Counted from the stretch's first letter, positions 52,737 through 62,641 are shown. The stretch is 64,000 bases of DNA from Alphaproteobacteria bacterium (GCA_020442425.1 JAGRKB010000010.1:16873-80872), one strand, 5' to 3'. Numbers and translations: made by a program. Notes: generated by a model from the letters alone, not told the origin.

Positions 52737-52782
52737 TACCTTTTTCCCGTGAGGGAGAGGGGAGAAGAAAGGATAAAAAGAA

Positions 52783-53679
52783 ATGAAACATCTAAAATAC
52801 CACAGTATTCTTGCTTTTATGGTACTTATTTCTTTTTTTTATTCTATCGAAGCAAAAGCAGAATCTGCCTATGACCGCGTAATCAGAACAGGAACAATTC
52901 AATGTTCCTATGGCATATGGGAGCCTGCTGTGATGAGAGACCCCAACACAGGAGAAATGTCAGGGGTCTTTTATGAATTGATGCAAGAAATAGGAAAGTC
53001 TCTGAATCTGGAAGTAAAATTTTCTCACGAGATTGACTGGAGTCTAATCTCGGAAGATTTGAAAAACGGAAAATCAGATGTTCATTGCGCCGGTGTATGG
53101 GCCACACCGGCAAGAGGGCGTACCATGGCATTCACCGACCCCATTACGTTCCTTCCATCAGTCGCATTTGTAAGGGCTGATGATAAAAGATTTGATTTCA
53201 ACATTGATGCAGCTAATTCTTCAGATATTTCGATTGCAATTATTGATGACGATGTTTCTGAAGAAATAGCAACACGAGATTTTCCGATGGCCAAGAGGGT
53301 TTCCCGCGCCCAAATCGGAGCCGTAGAGGATCTTATTTTTATGGTGATGTCTGGAAAAGCGGATATTACTTTTGATGGCCCCAATCGCTTTGGTCCTTTT
53401 AATGCTACTAATCCCGACAAGGTCAGGATGGTTCCAACCCAGAAGCCTGTTCGTATTTTCCCGAACACGTTTGCAGTAGATATTCATGAAAACGAGCTTC
53501 AAAATATGTTGAACACTGCGCTTCATCAAATGCAGGATAACGGAACCGTTGATCGACTTCTTAAGAAATATCAGAGCAAAGGGTATGACACAGGATTTTT
53601 ATTACCTGTCTCTCGTCCCTACGACTGGACAAAATGGAACAGTGAAATGAATAAAGGAATTATAGATATTAAACAATGA
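52783..53679 (+). CDS. Periplasmic substrate-binding protein (SBP family 3-like)
   Basis: 298 residues with a signal peptide (hydrophobic core ILAFMVLISFFYS, cleavage near AKA-ES). The mature part has the family 3 layout: YDRVIRTGTIQCSYG, EPAVMRDPNTGEMSGVFYEL, VHCAGVWATPARGRTMAFTD, and SGKADITFDGPN. Probable ligands are amino acids or similar; an ABC permease is not nearby. SD AAGGA. It sits between the GxxExxY gene and sucD. No transporter operon is visible, so it may be a sensor-type or orphan receptor. Confidence 0.85.
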   Translation: MKHLKYHSILAFMVLISFFYSIEAKAESAYDRVIRTGTIQCSYGIWEPAVMRDPNTGEMSGVFYELMQEIGKSLNLEVKFSHEIDWSLISEDLKNGKSDVHCAGVWATPARGRTMAFTDPITFLPSVAFVRADDKRFDFNIDAANSSDISIAIIDDDVSEEIATRDFPMAKRVSRAQIGAVEDLIFMVMSGKADITFDGPNRFGPFNATNPDKVRMVPTQKPVRIFPNTFAVDIHENELQNMLNTALHQMQDNGTVDRLLKKYQSKGYDTGFLLPVSRPYDWTKWNSEMNKGIIDIKQ

Positions 53680-53743
53680 TGCGTTCAATCTATTCAACCC
53701 CTCAAAATTCGTCTAATCTACCCGTACGAAAGGATTCGGTATA

Positions 53744-54619
53744 ATGTCAGTACTCGTTAATAAAAACACAAAGGTAATCTGCCAAGGCTTCACCGGAGCG
53801 CAAGGCACATTCCACTCTGAACAAGCCATCGCATACGGCACCAACATGGTGGGCGGCGTGACCCCGGGCAAAGGTGGCACCAAACATTTGAACTTGCCTG
53901 TATTCAATACAGTCCAAGAAGCCAAAGCCGAAACCGGATGCAATGCCTCCGTCATTTATGTACCACCTCCATTCGCAGCAGACGCAATTTTGGAAGCAAT
54001 TGACGCTGAAATTGAACTGGCTGTGTGTATCACCGAAGGCATTCCTGTGCTTGATATGGTCAAAGTCAAACGTGCATTGAGCGGCTCCAAGACACGCCTC
54101 ATCGGGCCAAACTGCCCGGGCGTTATTACTCCGGGTGAATGCAAAATCGGGATCATGCCGGGTCACATCCATAAGCGCGGCAAAATCGGGATTGTCTCTC
54201 GTTCAGGAACTCTGACATACGAAGCTGTTCACCAAACCACCGCCGCAGGTCTTGGTCAGTCCACCTGTATCGGGATAGGCGGTGATCCTGTCAACGGAAC
54301 CAACTTCATCGATGCTTTGGATATGTTCCTCAATGACGATGAAACCGAAGCCATCATCATGATCGGTGAAATCGGTGGCTCTGCAGAAGTTGACGGTGTG
54401 AACTTCTATAAAGCCCATACCAACAAAAAACCGATTGCAGGCTTCATCGCTGGTGCAACCGCACCAAAAGGAAAACGTATGGGCCACGCGGGCGCGATCA
54501 TCTCCGGTGGCAATGACACCGCAGAGGTCAAAATCGCGGCTATGAAAGAAGCGGGCTTTATCGTTGCCGAAACTCCGGCACATTTGGGCGAAGCAGTGCT
54601 TAAAGCCATCGCAGCCTAA
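53744..54619 (+). CDS. sucD: Succinyl-CoA synthetase alpha subunit SucD
   Basis: 291 residues. CoA-binding start [31 protein letters not shown], then the phosphohistidine loop [18 protein letters not shown]. Partner of SucC. 64 bases after the binding-protein gene; a terminator follows. Confidence 0.98.
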   Translation: MSVLVNKNTKVICQGFTGAQGTFHSEQAIAYGTNMVGGVTPGKGGTKHLNLPVFNTVQEAKAETGCNASVIYVPPPFAADAILEAIDAEIELAVCITEGIPVLDMVKVKRALSGSKTRLIGPNCPGVITPGECKIGIMPGHIHKRGKIGIVSRSGTLTYEAVHQTTAAGLGQSTCIGIGGDPVNGTNFIDALDMFLNDDETEAIIMIGEIGGSAEVDGVNFYKAHTNKKPIAGFIAGATAPKGKRMGHAGAIISGGNDTAEVKIAAMKEAGFIVAETPAHLGEAVLKAIAA

Positions 54620-54642
54620 TTCAAAAGAAAAGAACCAAATAC

Positions 54643-54671
54643 AAAAAGCGGGGTATTCACCCCGCTTTTTT
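54643..54671 (+). terminator. Rho-independent terminator after sucD
   Basis: AAAAAGCGGGG (54643-54653) and CCCCGCTTTTTT (54660-54671): an 11-base stem and a T run, symmetrical enough to work on both strands. Confidence 0.9.
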
Positions 54672-54744
54672 ATAGTTTGACACTTGCCATAAGATTAAAT
54701 AGGATTACGCCCTCAACTAAAATAAAAAGAAAAAACAGGGCACT

Positions 54745-55548
54745 ATGCGTACAAAATCATATTCCGAAATTCCGGATCGTGTGCAATCATTACAAGACTT
54801 GTTTCATGCAGTTCTGGACAGAGATCCTCCACTGGACGAAAAAAATCCCTCCTTTCAGATTAACAGAAACTCTGAACAAAGAGCAGGGCGTTTGGCGATC
54901 CTCTCGACAGAATTCTTAACCAACCTCTCTCGAATTTTGTCTTTGGATGTTAAAATGCTTGTGGCGCTCAGTGCGATGAAACAAAGGGCAGCAAGCCTTC
55001 AATCATCCGTCAAAATTTCCGGAATGGCAATCACAAGCAATACAGAAGATTTTGATATTTTGGATTTGCAAAAATCGGCAACAATAAAAAAACTTTTTGA
55101 AATGTTTGAAGAGTATTTTCCATGGCGCGAAAGATTGGAAGATATTCAAGGACTGGAATTTACAGACGCAGAATATGAAGCGTTCAATAAATTCAAAGCC
55201 GAAGCAAACGGCCTCATTCATAACGGAGTGGTTTTACCTCCTTCAACGGCCAATCCTCTGTCGAGGGAATTTAAATGTTATGCAGATGCATTCTTATGCG
55301 ACTTTAAAGACGAAGCTGAGTACATTTGCTGTGCCATAGAAAACCTCGTTGAAATCTATGATCTGGTCATGGAAGTGGGAGACAGCCTGTCAAGTTCCGC
55401 AACAGAATGGGGTAACTATGAGGGACGAGAGCAATTATTAGATATGACCGTATTTTTGCATGGGGCATGTTCTCTACTCTTTGAAATTGCCGACTGCATA
55501 AGCCCGAACAGAAAAAGAATAGAGAATTTTATCGCCCCACAATGTTAA
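54745..55548 (+). CDS. Hypothetical helical protein, 267 aa
   Basis: I do not recognise it. Soluble, mixed helix with several Cys near the end (ICCAIENLVEIYDLV, GACSLLFEIADC). ATG at 54745; AGGG close upstream. It lies 17 bases before the next unknown gene, so the two are an operon. Both are absent from the usual sucCD-odhA neighbourhood. Confidence 0.6.
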   Translation: MRTKSYSEIPDRVQSLQDLFHAVLDRDPPLDEKNPSFQINRNSEQRAGRLAILSTEFLTNLSRILSLDVKMLVALSAMKQRAASLQSSVKISGMAITSNTEDFDILDLQKSATIKKLFEMFEEYFPWRERLEDIQGLEFTDAEYEAFNKFKAEANGLIHNGVVLPPSTANPLSREFKCYADAFLCDFKDEAEYICCAIENLVEIYDLVMEVGDSLSSSATEWGNYEGREQLLDMTVFLHGACSLLFEIADCISPNRKRIENFIAPQC

Positions 55549-55564
55549 GAAGAAGGTAACCGAA

Positions 55565-56488
55565 ATGTTAGCAGGAAATCTGGATGAAAAGACCGCATAC
55601 CGTATGCGCCAATATCAATTGACAATAGCATTTGAGGCGGTAACCAGCGGGACGTTTCAAGAACGTGTTCTAGCAATCGGAAAAGAACGTTTTAGGACGA
55701 TGAGGGAATGTTTTCCTGACACAATGATGTCGGAAATGACCGTGAATATTCGTAACGCACTAGCCTGCTACTTGGATCATCTAAGCTTCTTGATGATTGA
55801 ATGGTCAAAACTGGAAGAATCGGGAAGAAACTATGCCTCGATAATTAATGAGGCAGTATCAAAAGCAGGAGGGGATCTAAATTTGGAAACAGATGCCTCC
55901 CCCGAACTTGCCGCCGCCAATGAAGCATTGGAGAGTATCCGCAACTTGTGTATCTCACTAGATCGCAGGCGAATAGGTTTGAATTCTGTATTTGAAGAGG
56001 GGGGCGTAGAAAAAGCATATGCGAATGAACTGCACAAACGACATCTTTTGGCTCAAATTTCCAGTGTTGGTGTCAATAAATTACAAGACTGGAGACGGAA
56101 ATCATGTATGACCCACATATGGGGAAAACTGATGAGTTCAGAAGAGCGATTTTCTCAGAATTTGGATTTGTACAGTAGGGAATTGGCCGAAACCAGAAGG
56201 CACGCAAAGCAAAGAAAAATCGAAGAGGCTTGGCATGCCCAGAATGTCGCAAAATTAATGATCGAATGTTATGAATTTTTGAAAGGCTATGCAGAACAAA
56301 GAATTCGCTACGCTCCAAAAATTGATGATCCGTTCATTCACCACAAAATTCAAGATATGTTGGATGTTTTGAAGGATGGAATTGTAACGATGTTACGGAT
56401 TTCCGGAACTCTGCCGGCTCATTTGGACACAATCGAGCATTTTGCAAAACGGGAGAGGGCAGATCAAAATATCCCAACTGTGTCTTAA
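55565..56488 (+). CDS. Hypothetical helical protein, 307 aa
   Basis: All-helical, soluble, without a recognised family; helices such as MTVNIRNALACYLDHLSFL (about 60-80) and a charged helix about 215-245. AAGGTAACC precedes ATG. Same operon as the 54745 gene. No signal peptide, no membrane segment; function unknown. Confidence 0.6.
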   Translation: MLAGNLDEKTAYRMRQYQLTIAFEAVTSGTFQERVLAIGKERFRTMRECFPDTMMSEMTVNIRNALACYLDHLSFLMIEWSKLEESGRNYASIINEAVSKAGGDLNLETDASPELAAANEALESIRNLCISLDRRRIGLNSVFEEGGVEKAYANELHKRHLLAQISSVGVNKLQDWRRKSCMTHIWGKLMSSEERFSQNLDLYSRELAETRRHAKQRKIEEAWHAQNVAKLMIECYEFLKGYAEQRIRYAPKIDDPFIHHKIQDMLDVLKDGIVTMLRISGTLPAHLDTIEHFAKRERADQNIPTVS

Positions 56489-56583
56489 TTCTACAGACAG
56501 ATTTTTATAAAAAATGCAGTCGATTGACTGAAATTGCTCAAATCCCTCTTTGAACGGCAGGATTTTTGGGATATTCTACCCGC

Positions 56584-57147
56584 ATGACAAATTTAAGCGC
56601 ACTGCCTCAGGATATTCAAGACCTCGTTATAAAGCTGCCATTTCGAGTGGGGTATTACATTTCCGTAAGTGATACAACAGGAGGCGATGAAGCTGATGAG
56701 AAAGAGATGCGCGCTCTCGAGAATATCGTAACATTCTATGTGGAAGACACGCTGAAATCAGAGTTTGCAACCGAAGCCATGCTCCGGATGCTTCAGAACA
56801 AAAAAGAATGGGAAAATTGGAAAGGGCATATCGAAATTGTCCCCGAAGAATGTCTCAAAATCTCTGAATCGTTAATTGGAAATATCGATCTCAAAGAAAT
56901 CATTGCTTATAAGAACAACTTGCTTGAAATTGCTATTTCCGTGGCGCAAGCCTATCGCGAATTTGACCATAATGTATCGACGGTAGAAAAGTTCTCGACC
57001 TATCTGGCGATCCTATTCCAGAGAATAAGAGCTTTGGTCACAGGTCAGGAAATCCAATCCACAGATAATTTGTTAAATATTAGCCGCGAAGAAAAAATGG
57101 CCATCGGTCTTTTGTCTGATTCTTTGGGTATTCAAGTTAAATTATAG
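56584..57147 (+). CDS. Paralogue 1 of three tandem TerB-like helical proteins, 187 aa
   Basis: The start is ATG 56584 or TTG 56566. It shares with the next two products: FRVGYYISVSDTTGGDEADE (about 20-39), EWENWKGH (about 76-83), ISVAQAYREFD (about 122-132), and a C-terminal NISREEKMAIGLLSDSLGI. The first block, hydrophobic then acidic with DxxxGGDE, looks like the TerB-type helical fold, where acidic residues bind metal; this assignment is tentative. No signal peptide. Confidence 0.55.
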   Translation: MTNLSALPQDIQDLVIKLPFRVGYYISVSDTTGGDEADEKEMRALENIVTFYVEDTLKSEFATEAMLRMLQNKKEWENWKGHIEIVPEECLKISESLIGNIDLKEIIAYKNNLLEIAISVAQAYREFDHNVSTVEKFSTYLAILFQRIRALVTGQEIQSTDNLLNISREEKMAIGLLSDSLGIQVKL

Positions 57148-57167
57148 TTCAAACGAGAGGGGGCATC

Positions 57168-57713
57168 ATGTCCGGTTTGCAACGCTTTGTTCCAAACGAA
57201 CGCGAGCTTTTATCAGGGGTTTTTTATCGTATTGGATACTGGATATCCCATGTTGACGATACAGACGAAGGCGATGAATCCGAAAAAATAGAACATGATC
57301 ATCTGATCCGCACATTGACCAAAATATCAAATTCTCCCAAAGCAGGAGCCTTGGTCGTTGAAATGGCGCAAGAATCCCTACGTCAGGAACAAAGCTGGTT
57401 ACGTTGGGAAAGTGCAAACGATGATATTTTGAAAGATGTCTCAGCTTGCGCGGGCTTGATAAAAGGGCAGGGCACACCGGAAGAATACAAAATATTTTCC
57501 AAGGCTTGCATGATGATCGCAACAGCAGTCGCACATGCTTTCCGCGAAGAACCGGATAATATGCCCGAAGCCGAGGGCTATTTTGCATGGCTCACAGAAA
57601 AAGCCAATACACTGGTTTTGTCTCTTACAGACAAAGAGGGCTTGAAAGATTTAAGCATTTCTCCGGAAGAAGATAATGCTCTGCACGAACTTTGGGACGT
57701 TCTGAAATCATGA
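57168..57713 (+). CDS. Paralogue 2 of three tandem TerB-like helical proteins, 181 aa
   Basis: ATG at 57168 with GAGGGG upstream. YRIGYWISHVDDTDEGDESE (about 20-39) aligns with FRVGYYISVSDTTGGDEADE of the previous product; SWLRWESAND with EWENWKGH; ATAVAHAFREEP with ISVAQAYREFD; SISPEEDNALHELWDVLKS closes. The stop overlaps the start of paralogue 3 (ATGA), so translation is coupled. Function unknown. Confidence 0.6.
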   Translation: MSGLQRFVPNERELLSGVFYRIGYWISHVDDTDEGDESEKIEHDHLIRTLTKISNSPKAGALVVEMAQESLRQEQSWLRWESANDDILKDVSACAGLIKGQGTPEEYKIFSKACMMIATAVAHAFREEPDNMPEAEGYFAWLTEKANTLVLSLTDKEGLKDLSISPEEDNALHELWDVLKS

Positions 57714-58228
57714 GTTTGCCCCTCAATCCAAAGGAAAAGAAAGAACTGGCACGATTGATTTTTCGGTGTGCCATGTGGGTTTCTTTTTCTGATGAGGTGG
57801 GTGGGAATTCATCGCAAAGCGCTGAAGAACGGGTTTTAAAGCGTCGTTTGCAGACACTATACAAATCTCACAGAACAGGCTCGGACGAACGGGAAATTCT
57901 GGGAATTATATTGGGCAACAGCCAATATTGGAAAAACTGGTGCGAAGACCTGATTAATTTAACATCTGAAATCAAAGCCTTTGGAGATCGTTTCCCGAAA
58001 TCGCTGCGTCTAATTGCAATCGGCTTGGCAACCGATGTCGCCACAGCCTTTGAAGAACGCTCTTTCTTCTCATCTCTGTTTATCCAGATCATCTTTCATT
58101 TGAAAAAGATATTTTCCCGCACAGCTATGAAGCTTTCTCCGGAAGAGCAAGCCAGCATTTCTCCGAGTGAGAAGGCCGCATTAAAAGAACTTGCCCTTTT
58201 ATTGGATATTCAGGATTTTCATATATAA
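57710..58228 (+). CDS. Paralogue 3 of three tandem TerB-like helical proteins, 172 aa
   Basis: ATG at 57710 overlaps the previous stop. FRCAMWVSFSDEVGGNSSQS aligns with the same block in paralogues 1 and 2; YWKNWCED with EWENWKGH; ATDVATAFEERS with ISVAQAYREFD; SISPSEKAALKELALLLDI closes. A hydrophobic stretch (SSLFIQIIFHLKKIF, about 122-136) replaces a polar part, so it may associate with the membrane. It precedes odhA by 163 bases. Confidence 0.6.
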   Translation: MSLPLNPKEKKELARLIFRCAMWVSFSDEVGGNSSQSAEERVLKRRLQTLYKSHRTGSDEREILGIILGNSQYWKNWCEDLINLTSEIKAFGDRFPKSLRLIAIGLATDVATAFEERSFFSSLFIQIIFHLKKIFSRTAMKLSPEEQASISPSEKAALKELALLLDIQDFHI

Positions 58229-58391
58229 GAAAAAAGACTGATTAGCCTCGAAGCGGTCAGAAGCAATAAGAAAATCTTTTAAAAATGCACAAAAGCGTAG
58301 GATTTTTTTATGGTGGGGTCTGTATTCCCATCCCGTAACAATGCTAATATCGACTACATTTATCGACTCATAACAATTTATAGAGAGCACC

Positions 58392-61301
58392 ATGTCGAGC
58401 GCATCATCACTCAAAACAATCCTGACAGGCGTCAACGCTGAGTATATTGCAAATCTGTATAAAGAATATTTGAAAAGCCCAAGCTCTATAGACCCGAGCT
58501 GGCAAACGCTGTTTGCCGAAATGCAGGATGATGAAGCCTCCTTGCTAAAACAAATGGTCGGAGCCAGTTGGGCCGAAGGCGAATATCGCGCACCGTCAGT
58601 CCCATTCGGTCACATGACTGATGCCGAAGATGTGTCCTCAATTCAAAATCCGGCCAATCAATTCACGCGTCGCACGACGGTTCGGGACGGGCTAAATCAG
58701 ACCGAGGTGGAACAAGCCACCAGAGACTCGATTGCAGCCCTGATGATGATCCGTGCGTTCCGCGCCTTGGGACATTTGGCAGCAGACCTTGATCCACTAG
58801 GGTTAAAAACCGTCGAATATCACAAGGAACTTGATCCGAGTTTCTATGGCTTTGGCCCTCAAGATATGAACCGCAAAATTTATGTTGGCGGCGTTCTGGG
58901 AATGGACTATGCGACAATCAAGGAAATCCGTGATGCCCTGCACAGCATCTATTGCGGCAAGATCGGTGTAGAATTCTTGCACTCTGTTTCCCCTGAAGAG
59001 AAAAGCTGGATTCAGCAACGCATCGAAGCCACTCGCAACCAAACCGCCTTTACCCACGAAGAAAAGAAACGCTTCTATGGTCACTTGATTGAGGCAGAAG
59101 GGTTGGAACGCTTCATTCACACCAAGCATGTCGGAACAAAACGGTTTGGTGTTGACGGCGGCGAGAGCTTTATCGCGTCTTTGGAAGAAACCATTTTCCG
59201 TTGCGCAGAGTTGGGATGTGAAGAAGTCGTGTTCGGAATGGCTCACCGAGGTCGTCTGAACGTCTTGACCAATGTAGTGGGAAAACCCTACACGGCGTTG
59301 TTTGCAGAATTTCAGGGCATGTCGTCAAACCCCGAAGATATTCTGGGAACAGGGGACGTGAAATATCACTTGGGATATACCAATGATAAGAAATACGGCG
59401 AGAACACTGTCCACCTAACATTGACAGCAAACCCGTCTCACTTGGAGGCAGTAAACCCCGTTGCAATCGGCAGAACACGGGCAAAACAATTCCAGCGCGG
59501 CGATACAGAGCGCGGCAAAGTCGTGCCGATTTTGATCCATGGTGACGCAGCTTTTATCGGTCAGGGCGTGGTTGCTGAAACGCTGATTATGTCAGAGCTT
59601 CATGGCTACCGTGTTGGTGGAACGATCCACATTGTGATCAATAACCAGATCGGCTTTACCACCATGCCGAAATATTCCAGATCCGGCCCATACTGCACCG
59701 ACATGGCAAAAATCCTGTCCGCCCCAATTCTCCATGTGAACGGAGATGATGTCGAAGCTGTTATTCACGTCTCACGTCTAGCAGCAGAGTTTCGCCAGAC
59801 TTTTAAAAAGGATGTTGTGGTTGATATTTTCTGTTACCGTCGTTACGGGCACAATGAAGGGGATGAGCCGTCCTTTACCCAGCCATTAATGTACAAAAAA
59901 ATCAAAACACTGGATAACGTTCGCGAAATCTATGGTCGCTCTCTCGTTAGCCAAAAGGTTCTGAGCGAAGAAGAAGCCAAAGGCGAAGTCATAAAATTCC
60001 AGAAAAAACTGGACGAAGCCTTCGAAGCCACAAAAAGCTTTAAGCCAAACAAGGCCGATTATCTGGAAGGATACTGGGCAGGCCTGCGTGTGGCGCACGG
60101 TGATGCGCGTCGTGGTGAAACCGGAATTTCCAAAGAAAAATTAGAGCATTTGGGAAAGGTTTTGACGTCTTACCCGTCCGATTTTAACATCAATCCGAAA
60201 ATTGCACGCCAACTGGAGCAAAAAGCGGAGATGTTCAAATCAGGCGAGGGATTTGACTGGGCAACGGCAGAAGCACTGGCCTTTGGCTCTTTGCTGGACG
60301 AAGGTCACCATGTGCGCCTGTCCGGAGAAGATGTCGGGCGCGGAACATTCTCGCACCGTCATGCGATTCTCTACGATCAGGAAAACGAAGAGAAATATCT
60401 GCCACTCCGCAATATCTCGGACAAACAAGCCGCATTAGAAGTGCATGACAGCCCGTTGTCCGAATTCGCCGTGCTTGGTTTCGAATTGGGCTACTCTTGG
60501 GCAGAACCAAAAGCCTTGGTGATTTGGGAGGCGCAGTTTGGTGACTTCGTCAACGGCGCACAAATTATCATCGACCAATTCTTGGCCGCCTCTGAAAGCA
60601 AATGGTTGAGGATGTCGGGAATAGTTCTGCTTCTCCCGCACGGGTTTGAAGGGCAGGGGCCGGAACACTCGTCTGCCCGTCTGGAAAGATTCTTGCAGCT
60701 CTGCGCAGAAGAAAATATGCAGGTCACTAACATCACAACACCTGCAAACTACTTCCATGCTCTGCGTCGTCAAATTCATCGTGACTTCCGTAAGCCGCTC
60801 ATCAACATGGCTCCTAAATCATTGCTGCGTCATAAACTTGCAGTGTCCAAAGCAGAGCTCTTCACAGAGCAAAGCACATTCCACCGTGTTTTGTGGGATG
60901 ACGCCCGCGCAGACCTAAAACAAGGCAAAGATGTTAAGCGCATTGTCTTATGTACCGGAAAAGTCTATTACGATCTTTATGAAGAGCGGAACAAACGCGA
61001 GATCAAGGATATTCACATTTTGCGTCTGGAACAAATCTATCCGTTCCCAGATAAAGTGTTGGAAGAAGAGCTTGTTCAATATCCGAACGCCGATATCGTC
61101 TGGTGTCAGGAAGAGCCGAAAAACCAAGGGGCTTGGTTCTTCGTTAATCCGTTAATCGAAGATGTGTTGACCAACATCAAACACAAAGCAGGTCGTCCGA
61201 AATATGCAGGTCGTACGGCAACCGCAGCTCCGGCAACTGGTTTCGCCAAACGCCATGCTTTAGAGCAAGCGCGCCTGGTGGATGAAGCTTTGTTGATTTA
61301 A
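58392..61301 (+). CDS. sucA: 2-oxoglutarate dehydrogenase E1 component
   Basis: 969 residues, typical for alphaproteobacterial E1. YIANLYKEYLKSPSSIDPSW opens the N-terminal E1 segment; the thiamine diphosphate region is HGDAAFIGQGVVAETLIMSE and IVINNQIGFTT; HNEGDEPSFTQPLMYKKI follows, and the C-terminal transketolase part includes PHGFEGQGPEHSSARLERFL. It decarboxylates 2-oxoglutarate and passes the succinyl group to E2. Also called odhA. No E2 or E3 follows in the window. SD GAGAG. It converges with mucR (4-base overlap). Confidence 0.97.
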   Translation: MSSASSLKTILTGVNAEYIANLYKEYLKSPSSIDPSWQTLFAEMQDDEASLLKQMVGASWAEGEYRAPSVPFGHMTDAEDVSSIQNPANQFTRRTTVRDGLNQTEVEQATRDSIAALMMIRAFRALGHLAADLDPLGLKTVEYHKELDPSFYGFGPQDMNRKIYVGGVLGMDYATIKEIRDALHSIYCGKIGVEFLHSVSPEEKSWIQQRIEATRNQTAFTHEEKKRFYGHLIEAEGLERFIHTKHVGTKRFGVDGGESFIASLEETIFRCAELGCEEVVFGMAHRGRLNVLTNVVGKPYTALFAEFQGMSSNPEDILGTGDVKYHLGYTNDKKYGENTVHLTLTANPSHLEAVNPVAIGRTRAKQFQRGDTERGKVVPILIHGDAAFIGQGVVAETLIMSELHGYRVGGTIHIVINNQIGFTTMPKYSRSGPYCTDMAKILSAPILHVNGDDVEAVIHVSRLAAEFRQTFKKDVVVDIFCYRRYGHNEGDEPSFTQPLMYKKIKTLDNVREIYGRSLVSQKVLSEEEAKGEVIKFQKKLDEAFEATKSFKPNKADYLEGYWAGLRVAHGDARRGETGISKEKLEHLGKVLTSYPSDFNINPKIARQLEQKAEMFKSGEGFDWATAEALAFGSLLDEGHHVRLSGEDVGRGTFSHRHAILYDQENEEKYLPLRNISDKQAALEVHDSPLSEFAVLGFELGYSWAEPKALVIWEAQFGDFVNGAQIIIDQFLAASESKWLRMSGIVLLLPHGFEGQGPEHSSARLERFLQLCAEENMQVTNITTPANYFHALRRQIHRDFRKPLINMAPKSLLRHKLAVSKAELFTEQSTFHRVLWDDARADLKQGKDVKRIVLCTGKVYYDLYEERNKREIKDIHILRLEQIYPFPDKVLEEELVQYPNADIVWCQEEPKNQGAWFFVNPLIEDVLTNIKHKAGRPKYAGRTATAAPATGFAKRHALEQARLVDEALLI

Positions 61302-61732
61302 ACGCGTTTGCCTGAAGTTTTCGTAGACGCAGTGCCAAGGCCAATATCCTTGGCAAGCTTGCTGCGCTGCTTTGTATAGTTCGGCGCAACCATTGGGTAG
61401 TCATGTGGCAATCCCCAACGCTCGCGATATTGTTCGGGAGTCATGTCATAGGCAGTCTTCAGGTGGCGCTTCAACATCTTGAGCTTTTTGCCGTCTTCCA
61501 GACATACAATATAATCCGGCATAATCGATTTGCGAATGGGCACCGCAGGCTGCGGACGCTCGCCCAGCGCAGAACTGTTTTTGACTTCCGTTCCCAATGT
61601 CGAGAGGGTTTTATATATGCGCTCAATGAGAGCGGGAATTTCAGGAGCTGCAACTGTGTTGTGGGATAGATGGGAGGCCACAATCTCTGCAGTATAAGAA
61701 AGTAATTCGGAATGTTTATTGTTCTCAGGCAT
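61298..61732 (-). CDS. mucR: MucR/Ros family transcriptional regulator
   Basis: 144 residues; the Ros/MucR domain is at about 75-140: YIVCLEDGKKLKMLKRHLKT, then TPEQYRERWGLPHDYPMVAP and NYTKQRSKLAKDIGLG. It binds AT-rich DNA, and in alphaproteobacteria controls exopolysaccharide, motility and cell-cycle genes. The zinc ligands are incomplete: one His of the usual pair is replaced (HLKTAYD), as in zinc-free homologues. Convergent with odhA. Confidence 0.93.
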   Translation of the reverse strand: MPENNKHSELLSYTAEIVASHLSHNTVAAPEIPALIERIYKTLSTLGTEVKNSSALGERPQPAVPIRKSIMPDYIVCLEDGKKLKMLKRHLKTAYDMTPEQYRERWGLPHDYPMVAPNYTKQRSKLAKDIGLGTASTKTSGKRV

Positions 61733-61811
61733 GATGAAGCCCCCTAAATACTGGATAAAAACTATATCTATACTTGTTCTATAGTTAAAAAGGGTAAAAA
61801 CTCAAGAAAAA

Positions 61812-62624
61812 TCATGAATTTTGTTTTGCCAACTCACGGCCACGATCACGTGCGGCATTGACTGCATCGGTCATAAGGGATGTGAGCCCATTTGCATCGT
61901 TCATGAGAACCTTAAGAGCGGCTTCCGTTGTCCCGCCGGGGCTCGTCACATTCTGTCTCAATGTGGCAGCCGGCACTGTCTCGTTTTGTGACACAAGTGC
62001 GCCGGAACCGGCAACGGTTTGTCTGGCAAGGGTCATGGAAAGTTCTGCTGACAAGCCAACAGCTTCACCGGCTTTCGCCAATGCTTCGATTAAATAGAAG
62101 ACATAGGCAGGGCCAGAGCCTGATACGGCGGTCACAGCATCCATCAACCCTTCGTCACTGATCCATTCGGCGAGACCAACAGTTTTCATCAAGGTCGAAG
62201 CCAGAGCCTTTTCACTTTCTGTCACATTTCCGTTTGCATATAACACACTCATTCCATACCCGATAGCAGCGGGAGTATTCGGCATAACGCGCACAATAGA
62301 GCATTGACGCCCTAAAGACTCTTCATAAAAGGAAATGGATTTTCCGGCGGCAATTGATATCACCAAAGTTCCGCTTTGAACGAATGGCAAAACATCTTTT
62401 AATACATCTTGCATCATTTGCGGCTTCACGGCGAGTACAATGCAATCAAACGGGCCAAGACCGTCAGGAATGTCACTCAAAGTTTTGAAATTCGCATCCG
62501 CAGAATGAGGGTCAACGCTGGTAATTGAAAGAGAAGGGAGCGAGTGTTCCCATCCGGACTGGAGAGCTTCCCCCATTTTTCCGCGCCCCACCAGCAATAA
62601 TTTATGCGAACTTTTCTCGCTCAT
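61812..62624 (-). CDS. proC: Pyrroline-5-carboxylate reductase
   Basis: 270 residues from ATG 62624; the frame is open to TTG 62645. Rossmann GRGKMGEALQSGW, CIVLAVKPQMMQDVL, and the C-terminal SPGGTTEAALKVL-type block are ProC signatures. It makes proline from pyrroline-5-carboxylate with NAD(P)H. It follows the YbjN-domain gene on the same strand, the order common in alphaproteobacteria. Confidence 0.95.
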   Translation of the reverse strand: MSEKSSHKLLLVGRGKMGEALQSGWEHSLPSLSITSVDPHSADANFKTLSDIPDGLGPFDCIVLAVKPQMMQDVLKDVLPFVQSGTLVISIAAGKSISFYEESLGRQCSIVRVMPNTPAAIGYGMSVLYANGNVTESEKALASTLMKTVGLAEWISDEGLMDAVTAVSGSGPAYVFYLIEALAKAGEAVGLSAELSMTLARQTVAGSGALVSQNETVPAATLRQNVTSPGGTTEAALKVLMNDANGLTSLMTDAVNAARDRGRELAKQNS

Positions 62625-62641
62625 ATTACAAATATTCCGTA

